Assembly (NCBI RefSeq): GCF_012163145.1
Contig: NZ_JAAVTX010000004.1
Span: 186,001 to 250,000 of the forward strand
From: Falsiroseomonas frigidaquae
Lineage (GTDB): Bacteria > Pseudomonadota > Alphaproteobacteria > Acetobacterales > Acetobacteraceae
Length of the DNA stretch: 64,000 nucleotides
Reading direction: 5' to 3'
Both the position numbers and the translations under genes were made by a program. Every line of letters starts with the position of its first letter. Positions within the stretch are counted from its first letter, which is position 1. Positions 33,117 to 41,926 of the stretch are shown here, piece by piece. The notes beneath the pieces were generated by a model. That model saw only the letters and a program-made list of their open reading frames with translations. It did not search any database and was not told where the DNA came from.

Positions 33117-33695
33117 TCAGGCCCTGCGTTTCATGCGCTGGAACCGGGCCAGTCCGGCCAAGCGGCGGTCGAGGAAGGCGGCGGTGGCGGCATGGCCCTC
33201 CGATTCATCCTGCAGCCAGAAGGCCAGCGTGGCGCCATAGATCGCGGCCAGCGTCGCGCGCCGGGTGTACCAGGAGAAATCCGCCGAGGTGTCGCCGGCC
33301 GCCGCCCACATCGAATCGGCGGTGCGCGCCACGGTGCGGGCGGCCGAGGCCAGGTTCCAGGGCAGCGATTGCAGCCCCAGCGCGCGGCGCACCGCCTCCC
33401 GCGCCGGCGCGGCCTGTTCCAGGCGGATCAGCACCAGGCGGCGGATGCGGCGGGGGATCTTCAGGCTTGCCAGATCCTCCGCCGCCGCCTGCGCCTCCAT
33501 CTCCCGGTCCGCCAGGTCGCACCAGGCCTCCACCGCCTCAACCGGGCCGCGCGGGAACAGCCATTCCTGCTCCAGCGGGTCGCGGCCAAGGTCGGTGAGG
33601 CCGGCGGCGAGCGCAGCCTTGGTCCAGCCGAGCGCCGGCACATGCGGCAGGGCCGCCTTCAGCGCCTGGTCGCGTTCCTCGCTGCGTTCGATCAC
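33117..33695 (-). CDS. COQ9-family protein (ubiquinone biosynthesis)
   Basis: 192 residues. The COQ9 block GDTSADFSWYTRRATLAAIY (near residues 133-152), followed by FWLQDES, is unmistakable, and LGWTKAALAAGL fits the TetR-like N-terminal fold. COQ9 binds lipids and presents ubiquinone intermediates to Coq7-type hydroxylases at the inner membrane; it has lost DNA-binding function. Its start overlaps the deformylase stop (ATGA), so the two are coupled. Family distribution supports an alphaproteobacterial host. Confidence 0.92.
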   Translation of the reverse strand: MIERSEERDQALKAALPHVPALGWTKAALAAGLTDLGRDPLEQEWLFPRGPVEAVEAWCDLADREMEAQAAAEDLASLKIPRRIRRLVLIRLEQAAPAREAVRRALGLQSLPWNLASAARTVARTADSMWAAAGDTSADFSWYTRRATLAAIYGATLAFWLQDESEGHAATAAFLDRRLAGLARFQRMKRRA

Positions 33696-34219
33696 GATCC
33701 GGTCTCCTCGGCGGCCCGGCTCGCCTGCTGGGCGGCGCGGTGCAGGTCTTCATTGAAGCCGAAGCGGGACAGGTCCGGCATCCGCATCGGGTACAGGATG
33801 CCGTCCAGGTGGTCCGTCTCATGCTGGATCACCCGGGCGGGCAGGCCGGCGGCCTCCCCCTCCACCGGCCGGCCCTCGATATCCACGCCGCGGAAGCGGA
33901 TGCGGCTGGCGCGCGGCACGGCGCCGCGCAGGCCGGGGATGGAAAGGCAGCCTTCCCAGCCTTCCTCCGTCTCCTCCCCCACCGGCTCGATCTCCGGGTT
34001 GATCAGCGCCAGGATATTGCCGGCGCCGCCGCGCCAGACGAAAAGCCGCAGCGGCACATGCACCTGCGGCGCGGCCAGGCCGAGGCCGGAGGCGTCCTCC
34101 ATGGTCTCCGCCATGTCGGCCACCAGGCGGCGGATCTCCGGCGCGGTGGGGTCCGCCACGGGATCGGCCGGGCGGATCAGGACGGGGTGGCCCATGCGGG
34201 CGATCTTCAGAAGGGCCAT
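33692..34219 (-). CDS. def: Peptide deformylase
   Basis: 175 residues from the ATG giving MALLKIARMGHPVL. All three motifs are present: GLGLAAPQ (45-52), EGCLSIP with metal ligand Cys91, and QHETDHLDG with His133, Glu134 and His137. The third motif has Thr where most have Ile or Tyr, which is tolerated in the family. It removes the formyl group from nascent proteins. No fmt gene is adjacent; the partner is COQ9. Upstream in-frame codons lie in the rpsU-facing intergenic region and are unlikely to be used. Confidence 0.94.
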   Translation of the reverse strand: MALLKIARMGHPVLIRPADPVADPTAPEIRRLVADMAETMEDASGLGLAAPQVHVPLRLFVWRGGAGNILALINPEIEPVGEETEEGWEGCLSIPGLRGAVPRASRIRFRGVDIEGRPVEGEAAGLPARVIQHETDHLDGILYPMRMPDLSRFGFNEDLHRAAQQASRAAEETGS

Positions 34220-34412
34220 GGCGGCGGAAGGGTCCGGCAGATGTGCCCCATAGGTAATGCATGAAGCGGGCTGCGGGAGGGCCTTTCGCATTCCCCGAAT
34301 CCTGTGCTAAGGCTCCGCTCCTCGCGTTTGCCGGTTCGGGTCATCTCCCGGATCAGCTGGCGCGCATCCGCTTTTCCGATTCTCATTCATCCGAACCAGG
34401 AGGTTCCATCGC

Positions 34413-34616
34413 GTGCAGGTCGTCGTCCGCGACAATAACATCGACCAGGCCCTGAAGGCGCTGAAGAAGAAGCTTCAGCGTGAGGGTGTGTTCCGTGAAA
34501 TGAAGCTCCGTCGCCATTACGAGAAGCCGTCCGAGCGCCGCGCCCGTGAGGCTGCGGAGGCTGTTCGCCGCGCCCGGAAGGTGGAGCGCAAGCGGCTGGA
34601 GCGGGAAGGCTTCTGA
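34413..34616 (+). CDS. rpsU: 30S ribosomal protein S21
   Basis: 67 residues starting at GTG 34413, with a perfect AGGAGG nine bases upstream. [20 protein letters not shown] and the basic helical tail ([17 protein letters not shown]) are typical S21. It binds the 30S head near the anti-Shine-Dalgarno and supports initiation. The gene stands alone: the 193 bases between it and def (34220-34412) must carry the promoters of both divergent genes, but no strong consensus is visible. Confidence 0.96.
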   Translation: MQVVVRDNNIDQALKALKKKLQREGVFREMKLRRHYEKPSERRAREAAEAVRRARKVERKRLEREGF

Positions 34617-34716
34617 TTTCGTCCCGGCACCGGGCCTCAACCCGCTGCCAGGACACGAAGCTGCCTCCCCCATTGCCCGTCCTCCCCGGCGGGCCGTCAT
34701 CCTGACGAGCCGAAAT

Positions 34717-34748
34717 ACCGCGGTGCGGAAACCTCCGCCAGCCGCGGT
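34717..34748 (+). terminator. Nested hairpin downstream of rpsU
   Basis: ACCGCGG (34717-34723) pairs with CCGCGGT (34742-34748), enclosing a second stem GCGGA-AACC-TCCGC (34725-34738). TTTCGT follows. It lies 100 bases after rpsU and 75 bases before the aminotransferase gene, so it is a plausible terminator. Nothing else is seen in 34617-34822. Confidence 0.45.
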
Positions 34749-34822
34749 TTCGTGCTGTCCGGAGTCTTTCCGCGCCGCATGGAAACGCGTCTAATCCCCG
34801 CTTGCGGCGGGAGATTGGCAGT

Positions 34823-36100
34823 ATGGACGGGTTCGGGGATCTGGAACAGGCGTTGCTCGCCCGGGCGAAGCGCGTCCTGCCTGCCGGCGGCTTTGGCAAT
34901 TTCCCGCCCGAGGTGATCCTGCGCGAAGGCCGCGGCGGCCGGGTGTGGGATGTCGCCGGGCGGGAATACGTGGACTACCTGCTCGGCTCCGGCCCGATGT
35001 TCATCGGCCATTGCCACCCGGAAGTGACCGAGGTGGTGCAGCAGCAGATCACCCGCGGCACCACCTTCTTCACCAACAACGAGCATGGCATCGCACTCGC
35101 CGAGGCGATCGTGGAGGCGGTGCCCTGCGCCGAGCAACTCCGCTTCGTCGGCTCGGGCACGGAGGCGGATCTCTATGCCATGCGCCTCGCCCGCGCCTTC
35201 CGCGGCCGCGACAAGATCCTGAAATTCGAGGGCGGCTACCACGGCATGAGCGACCATGGCCTGATGAGCCTGGCGCCGAAGCACCTGGCCAATTTCCCCC
35301 GCCCCGTCCCCGATTCGGCAGGCATTCCGAAATCGGTCGCCGATGACGTGCTGGTCGCCCCCTTCAACGACCTGGAGGCGGTGACGCGGCTGGTCGAGCA
35401 GCAGGGCGAGGAGATCGCCGGCATCATCGTGGAACCACTGCAGCGCCTGATCCCGCCCGCCCCGGGCTTCCTTAAGGGGCTGCGCGACCTCTGCACGAAA
35501 CACGGGCTGGTGCTGATCTTCGACGAGGTCGTCACCGGCTTCCGCTTCGCCTATGGCGGCGCGCAGGAATATTACGGCGTGACCCCCGACCTCTGCACCC
35601 TAGGCAAGACCATCGGCGGCGGCTTGCCGCTGGCGGCGGTGGCGGGGCGGGCCGACATCATGGCGCATTTCGACCGCGCGCTGGTCGGCGATGCCGGCTT
35701 CCTGATGCAGGTGGGCACGCTGTCCGGCAACCCGGTGGCGGCGGTCGCCGGGCTGAAGACGCTGGAGATCCTGCGCCGCCCCGGCGCCTATGAGGGCGTC
35801 TTCGCCACCGGCCGCGCGCTGATGCAAGGCATGGCCGCGCAGATCGCCCGAGCCGGCCTGCCGGCCCAGGTGGTCGGCGAGCCGCCACTGTTCGACGTGG
35901 TGTTCACCGCCGGCGAGGTGCGCGACTACCGCGCCACGCTGCGCGCCGACCGTGCCACCCAGGCGCATGTGAACCAGGTTCTGCGCGCCGGCGGCATCCT
36001 GAAGGGCGACAGCAAGTACTATGTCTCCACCGCGCATGAGCCGCGCGACGTGGACCAGACGATGGAGGCCTTCACGAAGGCGATGGCGACGCTGCCGTAG
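34823..36100 (+). CDS. Class III PLP aminotransferase (glutamate-1-semialdehyde aminomutase-like)
   Basis: 425 residues from ATG 34823, with GGGAG about 10 bases upstream. GSGTEADLYAMRLARAF is the phosphate-binding region, LIFDEVVTGFR contains the pyridine-binding Asp and CTLGKTIGGGLPLAA holds the Schiff-base Lys. The LLGSGPMFIGHCHPEV start is the HemL/class III pattern. It is more like the broad GSA-aminotransferase-related transaminases than HemL itself, so it probably transaminates an amine or amino acid; as the host is an alphaproteobacterium, heme synthesis would start from ALA synthase and not need HemL. Exact substrate unknown. Convergent with a TSUP permease 13 bases away. Confidence 0.85.
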   Translation: MDGFGDLEQALLARAKRVLPAGGFGNFPPEVILREGRGGRVWDVAGREYVDYLLGSGPMFIGHCHPEVTEVVQQQITRGTTFFTNNEHGIALAEAIVEAVPCAEQLRFVGSGTEADLYAMRLARAFRGRDKILKFEGGYHGMSDHGLMSLAPKHLANFPRPVPDSAGIPKSVADDVLVAPFNDLEAVTRLVEQQGEEIAGIIVEPLQRLIPPAPGFLKGLRDLCTKHGLVLIFDEVVTGFRFAYGGAQEYYGVTPDLCTLGKTIGGGLPLAAVAGRADIMAHFDRALVGDAGFLMQVGTLSGNPVAAVAGLKTLEILRRPGAYEGVFATGRALMQGMAAQIARAGLPAQVVGEPPLFDVVFTAGEVRDYRATLRADRATQAHVNQVLRAGGILKGDSKYYVSTAHEPRDVDQTMEAFTKAMATLP

Positions 36101-36113
36101 GGCTGAGGCGTCC

Positions 36114-36854
36114 TCAGATCCAGCCGACCGCCGCCGCCAGGTTGCGCAGCGACAGCAGCATGATCACCACTCCGACCAGCAGCATCAGCTTCCGGGCCGG
36201 CAGGTGGCGTGCAATCAGGGCGGCGAAGGGCGCGGCCAGCACCCCGCCCAGCACCAGCCCGAGGATCGCCTGCCACAGTTCCAGCCCGATCGCGCTGAAG
36301 AAGGCGATGGTGATGGCGAGGGCGACGAAGAACTCAGCCGCATTGGTCGAGCCGATGGCGATGCGCGGCACGTCGCCGCGCCCGATCAGGGTGGAGGTGA
36401 CGATAGGACCCCAGCCGCCTCCCCCCGCCGCATCCAGGAAGCCGCCGGCAAGCCCGAGCAGCGTCACCGGCCGCCCCGGCCGGGATTGCGGCGGACGCAG
36501 CGCGCGCCACAGGATCAGCCCGCCCATGCCGAGCAGATAGGCGCTGACCAGAGGCCGGATGATCTGCATCGGCAGCGCCGAGGCCAGCAGCGCCCCGGCG
36601 ATTCCGCCGGCGATGCCCGGCAGCGCCAGCCGCGCCAGCAGCCGCGCATCGACATTCTTCAGCCGCCAGTGGGCAAAGCCGGAGGCGCCGGTGGTGAAGA
36701 TCTCCGCCGCATGCACGCTGGCACTGGCAACCGCCGGATGGGTGCCGAGCGAGACCAGTACGCTGGTCGCGGTCAGCCCGTAGGCCATGCCGATGGCGCC
36801 ATCGATGACCTGCGCCAGGAACCCGACCGCCGTGAAAAGCAGGATCTCATCCAT
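36114..36854 (-). CDS. TSUP-family (TauE/SafE) anion permease
   Basis: 246 residues with about seven to eight hydrophobic segments. The paired TSUP repeats are visible: QVIDGAIGMAYGLTAT near the N-terminus and GGFLDAAGGGGWGPIVT after the middle, both Gly-rich helix-loop motifs of the TauE/SafE/YfcA superfamily. Members export or import sulfite, sulfoacetate or other organosulfur anions; the substrate here is unknown. It is the last gene before the convergent aminotransferase. The 66-base gap to pntB (36855-36920) may hold its promoter. A second, different TSUP gene lies at 42.5 kb. Confidence 0.87.
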   Translation of the reverse strand: MDEILLFTAVGFLAQVIDGAIGMAYGLTATSVLVSLGTHPAVASASVHAAEIFTTGASGFAHWRLKNVDARLLARLALPGIAGGIAGALLASALPMQIIRPLVSAYLLGMGGLILWRALRPPQSRPGRPVTLLGLAGGFLDAAGGGGWGPIVTSTLIGRGDVPRIAIGSTNAAEFFVALAITIAFFSAIGLELWQAILGLVLGGVLAAPFAALIARHLPARKLMLLVGVVIMLLSLRNLAAAVGWI

Positions 36855-36920
36855 GCCGACCCCTGTGCTGGTGCGGGCATTTCCTCCGGCCGCACCGCGG
36901 CGGCCGGAGGAGGAACAGGA

Positions 36921-38330
36921 CTACTTCTGCAGGCTCTGCACGATCTGCTGCGTGACCTTCTTGGCGTCACCGAACAGCATCATGGTGTTGGGGCGGAAGA
37001 ACAGTTCGTTGTCCACGCCGGCATAGCCGCTGGCCATGCCGCGCTTGACGAAGAACACGGTCTTGGCGCGCTCCACATCCAGGATCGGCATGCCGTAGAT
37101 GGCGCTGGTCTTGTCCGTCTTCGCCGCCGGGTTGGTCACGTCGTTCGCACCGATGACATAGGCCACATCGGCATCGGCGAATTCGGCGTTGATCTCCTCC
37201 AGCTCATGCACCTCGTCATAGGGCACGTTCGCCTCGGCCAGCAGCACGTTCATATGGCCGGGCATGCGGCCGGCGACGGGGTGGATGGCGTAGGAGATCT
37301 CGGCGCCTTCCTTCTTCAGCAGGTCGGCCATCTCCCGCACCACCTGCTGCGCCTGCGCCACCGCCATGCCGTAGCCCGGCACGATGATGATCTTCTGGGC
37401 GTTCTTCATGATATAGGCGGCGTCCTCGGGCGAGCCCGCCTTCACCGGCGCACGGTCCGCGGTGCCCGCGCCCGGGCCGGCGGCCGCACCGCTGTCACTG
37501 CCGAAGCCGCCCAGCAGCACGTTGATGATGCTGCGGTTCATGCCCTTGCACATGATGTAGGACAGGATCGCACCCGAGGCGCCGACCAGCGCGCCGGTGA
37601 CGATCAGCAGCAGGTTGCCGATGGTGAAGCCGATGCCCGCCGCCGCCCAGCCGGAATAGCTGTTCAGCATGGAGACAACCACGGGCATGTCGGCGCCGCC
37701 GATCGGGATGATCAGCAGGAAGCCGAGCGCGAAGGACAGCAGCGCGATCAGCCAGAACAGGATCGGCGACCCGGTCGCGACGAAGGCGATCACCAGCACC
37801 AGCAGCAGCGCACCCAGCGCCGCGTTCAGCATGTGCTGGCCCTTGAACAGGATCGGCGAGCCGGACATGCGGCCGTCCAGCTTGGCGAAGGCGATGACGG
37901 ACCCGGAGAAGGTGATGGCACCGATCGCCAGGCCCAGCGACATCTCGACCAGCGAGGCCGCCTTGATGTTGCCGGCATAGCCGATGCCGAAGCTCTCCGG
38001 CGAGTAGAAGGCCGCCGCCGCCACGAACACCGCCGCCATGCCGACCAGGGAGTGGAAGGCGGCGACCAGCTGCGGCAGGGACGTCATCTGGATCCGCTGC
38101 GCCAGCAGCGTGCCGATGGTGCCGCCGATGGCGAGGCCGGCCAGCACCAGCACGATGCCGCCCGCGCCCATGCCCGGCTTCAGCAGGGTCGCCGCGATGG
38201 CGATGCCCATGCCGACCATGCCGTACAGATTGCCCTGGCGGCTGGTCTCGGGGTTGGAAAGCCCCCGCAGCGCCATGATGAACAGGACCGACGCGACCAG
38301 GTAGGCCAGCGTCGAAAGGGTCTGTGCCAT
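36921..38330 (-). CDS. pntB: NAD(P) transhydrogenase subunit beta
   Basis: 469 residues, standard length. About nine transmembrane helices fill residues 1-265 (domain II), followed by the soluble NADP-binding domain III with the fingerprint IVPGYGMAVAQAQ, GHMNVLLAEANVPYD and VIGANDVTNPAA. It completes the proton-translocating transhydrogenase that uses the proton gradient to reduce NADP with NADH. It is the third gene of the pntAA-pntAB-pntB operon, 4 bases after pntAB. Confidence 0.96.
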   Translation of the reverse strand: MAQTLSTLAYLVASVLFIMALRGLSNPETSRQGNLYGMVGMGIAIAATLLKPGMGAGGIVLVLAGLAIGGTIGTLLAQRIQMTSLPQLVAAFHSLVGMAAVFVAAAAFYSPESFGIGYAGNIKAASLVEMSLGLAIGAITFSGSVIAFAKLDGRMSGSPILFKGQHMLNAALGALLLVLVIAFVATGSPILFWLIALLSFALGFLLIIPIGGADMPVVVSMLNSYSGWAAAGIGFTIGNLLLIVTGALVGASGAILSYIMCKGMNRSIINVLLGGFGSDSGAAAGPGAGTADRAPVKAGSPEDAAYIMKNAQKIIIVPGYGMAVAQAQQVVREMADLLKKEGAEISYAIHPVAGRMPGHMNVLLAEANVPYDEVHELEEINAEFADADVAYVIGANDVTNPAAKTDKTSAIYGMPILDVERAKTVFFVKRGMASGYAGVDNELFFRPNTMMLFGDAKKVTQQIVQSLQK

Positions 38331-38334
38331 CGGC

Positions 38335-38730
38335 TCAGCTCCCCTTCTTCTTGAACATCGCGAGCATTCTCCGGGTCACCATGAAGCCACCAAAAATGTT
38401 CACGGAGGCCAGGGTCACGGCGATGAAGCCGAAGGCCTTCGCGGCCCAGCTATCGGCCAGCCCGGTCGCCAGGATGGCGCCCACCACGATGACGGAGGAG
38501 ATGGCGTTGGTGACGCCCATCAGCGGCGAATGCAGCGCCGGGGTCACGTTCCACACCACGTAGTAGCCGACGAAGCAGGCCATCAGGAAGATGGTCAGCA
38601 GCAGCAGGAAGGGCTCGGCCGCGGCGGCGATGGGGGCCGCGGTCTCGGCGAGCTGCCGCGCATGCTCGGCGAGCAGCGCGGCGCGGTCGGAGATCGAGGC
38701 GGCCTCGACGGCGATCTGTTGCGGGTTCAT
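38335..38730 (-). CDS. pntAB: NAD(P) transhydrogenase subunit alpha, part 2 (membrane)
   Basis: 131 residues. A polar N-terminal stretch of about 40 residues is followed by three to four transmembrane helices ([56 protein letters not shown]). This corresponds to the C-terminal membrane part of E. coli PntA, encoded separately as in Rhodospirillum rubrum. The last residues are basic (FKKKGS), consistent with a cytoplasmic end. Sits between pntAA (12-base gap) and pntB. Confidence 0.95.
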   Translation of the reverse strand: MNPQQIAVEAASISDRAALLAEHARQLAETAAPIAAAAEPFLLLLTIFLMACFVGYYVVWNVTPALHSPLMGVTNAISSVIVVGAILATGLADSWAAKAFGFIAVTLASVNIFGGFMVTRRMLAMFKKKGS

Positions 38731-38742
38731 GCGGCGATCTCC

Positions 38743-39891
38743 TCAGGCGGCCGGGAGCGAGGCGTGCACCACGGCACCGCCGCGGGTCAGCTGCACGCCC
38801 TTCACGATGTCATCATCCTCGGCCAGCACCGGCTTCTTCGCTTCCTTGTCCCAGAAGGTGGTCAGGAAGGTCAGCAGGTTGCGCGCATAAAGCGCGGAGG
38901 AGGCGCCGGAAATCCGGCCCGGCCAGTTGCGGTAGCCCAGGATCTTCACGCCATTGCCCGTCACCGTCATCTCGCCGGGGACGGTCGCCGCGCAATTGCC
39001 GCCAGCTTCCGCGGCCAGATCGACGATTATGCTGCCGGGCTTCATGGAAGCAACCATCGCCTCGTTCACCAGGATCGGCGCCTTGCGGCCCTGCACCAGC
39101 GCGGTGCAGACGACGATGTCCTGCTTGGCGATGTGGGCCGCGACCACTTCCGCCTGCTTGGCGTAGAATTCGGCCGAGAGCTGCTTCGCGTAGCCGCCCG
39201 CGGTCTGCGCGGCCTTGCTCTCCTCGTCCTCGTAGCCGACGAAGGTGGCGCCGAGGGACTTGATCTCCTCCTTCGCCGCCGGCCGCACATCGGTGGCGGA
39301 GACGCGGCCGCCGAGGCGCCGCGCGGTGGCGATGGCCTGCAGCCCGGCGACACCGGCGCCCATGACGAAGACATTGGCGGCCGGGATGGTGCCGGCGGCG
39401 GTCATCAGCATGGGGAAGCCGCGGTCGAAGGCGCCCGCCGCCTCCACCACCGCGCGGTAGCCCGCCAGATTGGCCTGGGAGGACAGCACGTCCATCGACT
39501 GGGCCCGGGTGATGCGCGGCAGCAATTCCATGCTGCACGCCTCGATGCCGAGCTGGGCGTAGGTCTCCGCCACGGCGCGGCTTGCACCGAGCGTGCCGAC
39601 CAAAATGGCGCCGCGCGGGATCAGGGCGAGTTCATCGACCTCCCCCTCCCGGGCGCCGAGCGGCGCCCGCACCTTCAGCACCAGCCCGGCATTGGCCAGG
39701 GCGGCGGCCGCATCGGGCGCCACCTCCGCGCCAGCCTCGGCATAGTGGCTGTCCGGAAAACCCGAAGTGAGGCCGGCGCCGGTTTCCACGGCGACGGTGC
39801 AGCCCAGGGCGATGAGCTTCTTCGCCGTCTCCGGCGTCGCGGCGACCCGCGTTTCCGCCCCTCGCCGCTCGCGCAATACCGCAACGCGCAT
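38743..39891 (-). CDS. pntAA: NAD(P) transhydrogenase subunit alpha, part 1 (NAD-binding)
   Basis: 382 residues from ATG 39891, with GGGGAG about 9 bases upstream on its strand. VLRERRGAETRVAATPETAKKL is the alanine-dehydrogenase-like start (in two parts: VLRERRGAETR, then VAATPETAKKL). Later signatures are RITRAQSMDVLSSQANLAGY, the NAD fingerprint VFVMGAGVAGLQAIATARRL, and DLAAEAGGNCAAT. It is the soluble domain I that binds NADH. A promoter with TTGCAAG repeats lies upstream. Confidence 0.95.
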   Translation of the reverse strand: MRVAVLRERRGAETRVAATPETAKKLIALGCTVAVETGAGLTSGFPDSHYAEAGAEVAPDAAAALANAGLVLKVRAPLGAREGEVDELALIPRGAILVGTLGASRAVAETYAQLGIEACSMELLPRITRAQSMDVLSSQANLAGYRAVVEAAGAFDRGFPMLMTAAGTIPAANVFVMGAGVAGLQAIATARRLGGRVSATDVRPAAKEEIKSLGATFVGYEDEESKAAQTAGGYAKQLSAEFYAKQAEVVAAHIAKQDIVVCTALVQGRKAPILVNEAMVASMKPGSIIVDLAAEAGGNCAATVPGEMTVTGNGVKILGYRNWPGRISGASSALYARNLLTFLTTFWDKEAKKPVLAEDDDIVKGVQLTRGGAVVHASLPAA

Positions 39892-39932
39892 CAATTAGGA
39901 CTCCCCGATTGCTTCGGTGCCGAAGTCGGCGC

Positions 39933-39961
39933 CATATGAAGGTGAGTTGCAAGTCTTGCAA
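39933..39961 (-). promoter_or_regulatory. Predicted pnt operon promoter with TTGCAAG repeats
   Basis: On the minus strand TTGCAA (39961-39956), a 17-base spacer and CATATG (39938-39933) could serve as -35 and -10, giving a leader of about 35 bases before pntAA. Two copies of TTGCAAG, two bases apart (39947-39953, 39956-39962), overlap the -35 side and could be regulator half-sites. The divergent gene at 40042 shares this 150-base gap. Confidence 0.35.
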
Positions 39962-40041
39962 GGACGCCATGTTCCGGGAGGGGACGGATCGCCCCCGGAA
40001 CGGGGATTGCGGCCCGTCCGATCGGCGCCCATCCTGCCCGC

Positions 40042-40812
40042 ATGCTGCTGCGCGATCTTCCCGATGGCTCCGCCCTGGCGATCAGCCAGCCGATGCATGC
40101 GCTGGTCTCCGGCCAGCTCGCCCGCGCCTGGGGCGCACCCGGCTTCGCCGCCCTCGATCCCTTCGAGGATGTCGCCACCGCCTGCGCCCAGCACGATGTC
40201 GCCTGGATGGGATGGGAGGCAGCCCCGACGCTGGACCCGGCGACGGGCCGGCCACACATCTTCCGCACCGTCGGCGCCCGGACCCACGCGCCGATGTGGG
40301 CGGCCGGCGTGGCGCTGGCGCTGTCGAATTGGGGGCCCTGGGTGGCGCTGCTGGTCAGCCGCCATGGCAGCCTGATCTATGGCCTTTATGCCGATCGCCA
40401 CCAGCTCGACCAGGCGGATGCCGAGGCGGTCGATCGCTACCTGGCGGAGCAGGAGGTGGTGCAGCGTGACCTCGCCGCGCAGCTCGGCGCCACCCCGGCG
40501 CAGGTCGAGGCGGCCGGCGCCCTGGTCGCCGTGACGGATGCGCTGAGCCTGGCCGTCTGTGGCGGGGTGGAGACCATCGGCGGCGTTGGCACCGCGCCGA
40601 TGGCGGATGGCAGCCGGGTGAAGCTGGCGCTGCAGGAAGGCGCCGGCGTGCTGAGCGTCGCGCCCTGGCCCTTCCGGCTGGCCGAGGTGACGCTGGAATG
40701 GCGTGCCCGCCGGCTGCCGCCGGGCGCCCATTGGACCGATGAGGCGGCGATGCGCGCGGACCTCGCAGCCGCCCCCGTACAGGCGCTTTCTGCACGGCTG
40801 GTGCCGGGCTGA
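40042..40812 (+). CDS. DUF3891 family protein
   Basis: 256 residues. LPDGSALAISQPMHALVSGQ at the N-terminus, ACAQHDVAWMGWEAAPTL, and VALALSNWGPWVALLVSRHG are the conserved blocks of DUF3891. The His/Asp-rich QHD and H(A)L residues suggest a metal-binding helical fold, possibly HD-phosphohydrolase-like, though no activity is established. It is cytoplasmic by composition. It is divergent from the pnt operon and precedes a Bug-family receptor gene by 76 bases. Confidence 0.82.
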   Translation: MLLRDLPDGSALAISQPMHALVSGQLARAWGAPGFAALDPFEDVATACAQHDVAWMGWEAAPTLDPATGRPHIFRTVGARTHAPMWAAGVALALSNWGPWVALLVSRHGSLIYGLYADRHQLDQADAEAVDRYLAEQEVVQRDLAAQLGATPAQVEAAGALVAVTDALSLAVCGGVETIGGVGTAPMADGSRVKLALQEGAGVLSVAPWPFRLAEVTLEWRARRLPPGAHWTDEAAMRADLAAAPVQALSARLVPG

Positions 40813-40888
40813 AACGGGCCCCGGGGTGCGGGGCCGCGGCAGACCGGCTATGCTGGGTGCCGATCAACCCGACTGAGGATCCCCCCGC

Positions 40889-41902
40889 ATGACCTTCCCC
40901 GGCCTTTCCCGCCGAAGCCTGCTCGGCGCTGCCGCGACGCTGCCCCTGGCCTCCAGCCTGGCCGCCCCCGCCCTGGCGCAGGAGAGCTGGCCGCAGCGGC
41001 CGGTCCGCATCGTCGTTCCCTTCGCGCCCGGCGGCGCGGTGGACATCACCGCGCGGCTGCTGGCGGAACGGCTGCAGCCGATCCTCGGCCAGACCATCAC
41101 GGTGGACAATCGCGGCGGCGCTGGCGGCAATATCGGCGGCGACGTGGTCGCGAAGGCGCCGAAGGATGGCTACACGGTGCTGCTCGGCACCGCGACCATC
41201 CTGGCGGCCAACAAGTTCCTGTTCCGCCGCTCCATGCCCTTCGACCCGATCCGCGACCTGACCCCGGTGACGCGCGTGACCACGGGCACGGTGCTGCTGG
41301 TGGTGAACGCCAACAAGCCCTGGCGCAGCTTCGCGGAGCTGGTGGCCGCGGCGAAGCGCGATCGGGGCGCGATCACCATGGGCTCCTCCGGCGCCGGCAC
41401 GGTCAGCCACCTGACCCTGGCGCGGATCAATGCGGCGGCGGGGATGGAGATCACCCATGTGCCGTACCGGGGCGGCGGCCCCGCCATTGCGGACCTGCTG
41501 GCCGGCAACATCGACATGATGTTCGACGTGATCCCGGCGCTGATGCCGCATGTGCGGGAAGGCCGTTTCCGGGCGCTGGCGGTGGGCTCCGCCGAGCGCG
41601 TGACCTATGTGCCGGAACTGCGCGAGGTGCCGAGCATGAAGGCGCTGTTCCCGAACCAGGGCATCGACATGCAGAGCTGGTACGCCGTGAACGCTCCTTC
41701 CGGCACGCCGGAAGCGGCGGTCAACCGGCTGCATGCCGCGCTGGTGCAGATCGCCCGGTCGGACGACTTCAAGCAGCGGATGGAGCCGCTGGGCTTCACC
41801 CCGGTCTGGGACGAGAGCCCCGCCGCCTATGGCCGCTACCTGCAGGCGCAGGAGCAGTTCTGGAAGGGCCTGGTCGAGGCTTCCGGCGCCACGCTGGACT
41901 GA
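40889..41902 (+). CDS. Bug-family (tripartite tricarboxylate transporter) solute receptor
   Basis: 337 residues. The signal region has a twin-arginine pattern (SRRSLLGAAATLPLA) ending APALAQE. The mature start WPQRPVRIVVPFAPGGAVDI and VDNRGGAGGNIGGD, VPYRGGGPAIADLLAGNIDMMFD are the diagnostic Bug motifs around the ligand carboxylate. It should bind a small organic acid in the periplasm. No TctA/TctB genes are next to it, so it is an orphan receptor, common where Bug genes have expanded. The preceding 76 bases have no obvious promoter beyond TATGCT at 40849-40854. Confidence 0.93.
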   Translation: MTFPGLSRRSLLGAAATLPLASSLAAPALAQESWPQRPVRIVVPFAPGGAVDITARLLAERLQPILGQTITVDNRGGAGGNIGGDVVAKAPKDGYTVLLGTATILAANKFLFRRSMPFDPIRDLTPVTRVTTGTVLLVVNANKPWRSFAELVAAAKRDRGAITMGSSGAGTVSHLTLARINAAAGMEITHVPYRGGGPAIADLLAGNIDMMFDVIPALMPHVREGRFRALAVGSAERVTYVPELREVPSMKALFPNQGIDMQSWYAVNAPSGTPEAAVNRLHAALVQIARSDDFKQRMEPLGFTPVWDESPAAYGRYLQAQEQFWKGLVEASGATLD

Positions 41903-41926
41903 TGCCCCGGCCCCGCGCGCCGCAGT

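Noticed and set aside
34823-36100. Calling the aminotransferase hemL
   Set aside because: Class III signatures fit many GSA-aminotransferase-like enzymes, and alphaproteobacteria normally make ALA by ALA synthase.
36021-38354. A 777-codon plus-strand open frame opposite the TSUP and pntB genes
   Set aside because: Antisense to two recognised genes, His/Gln/Arg-rich.
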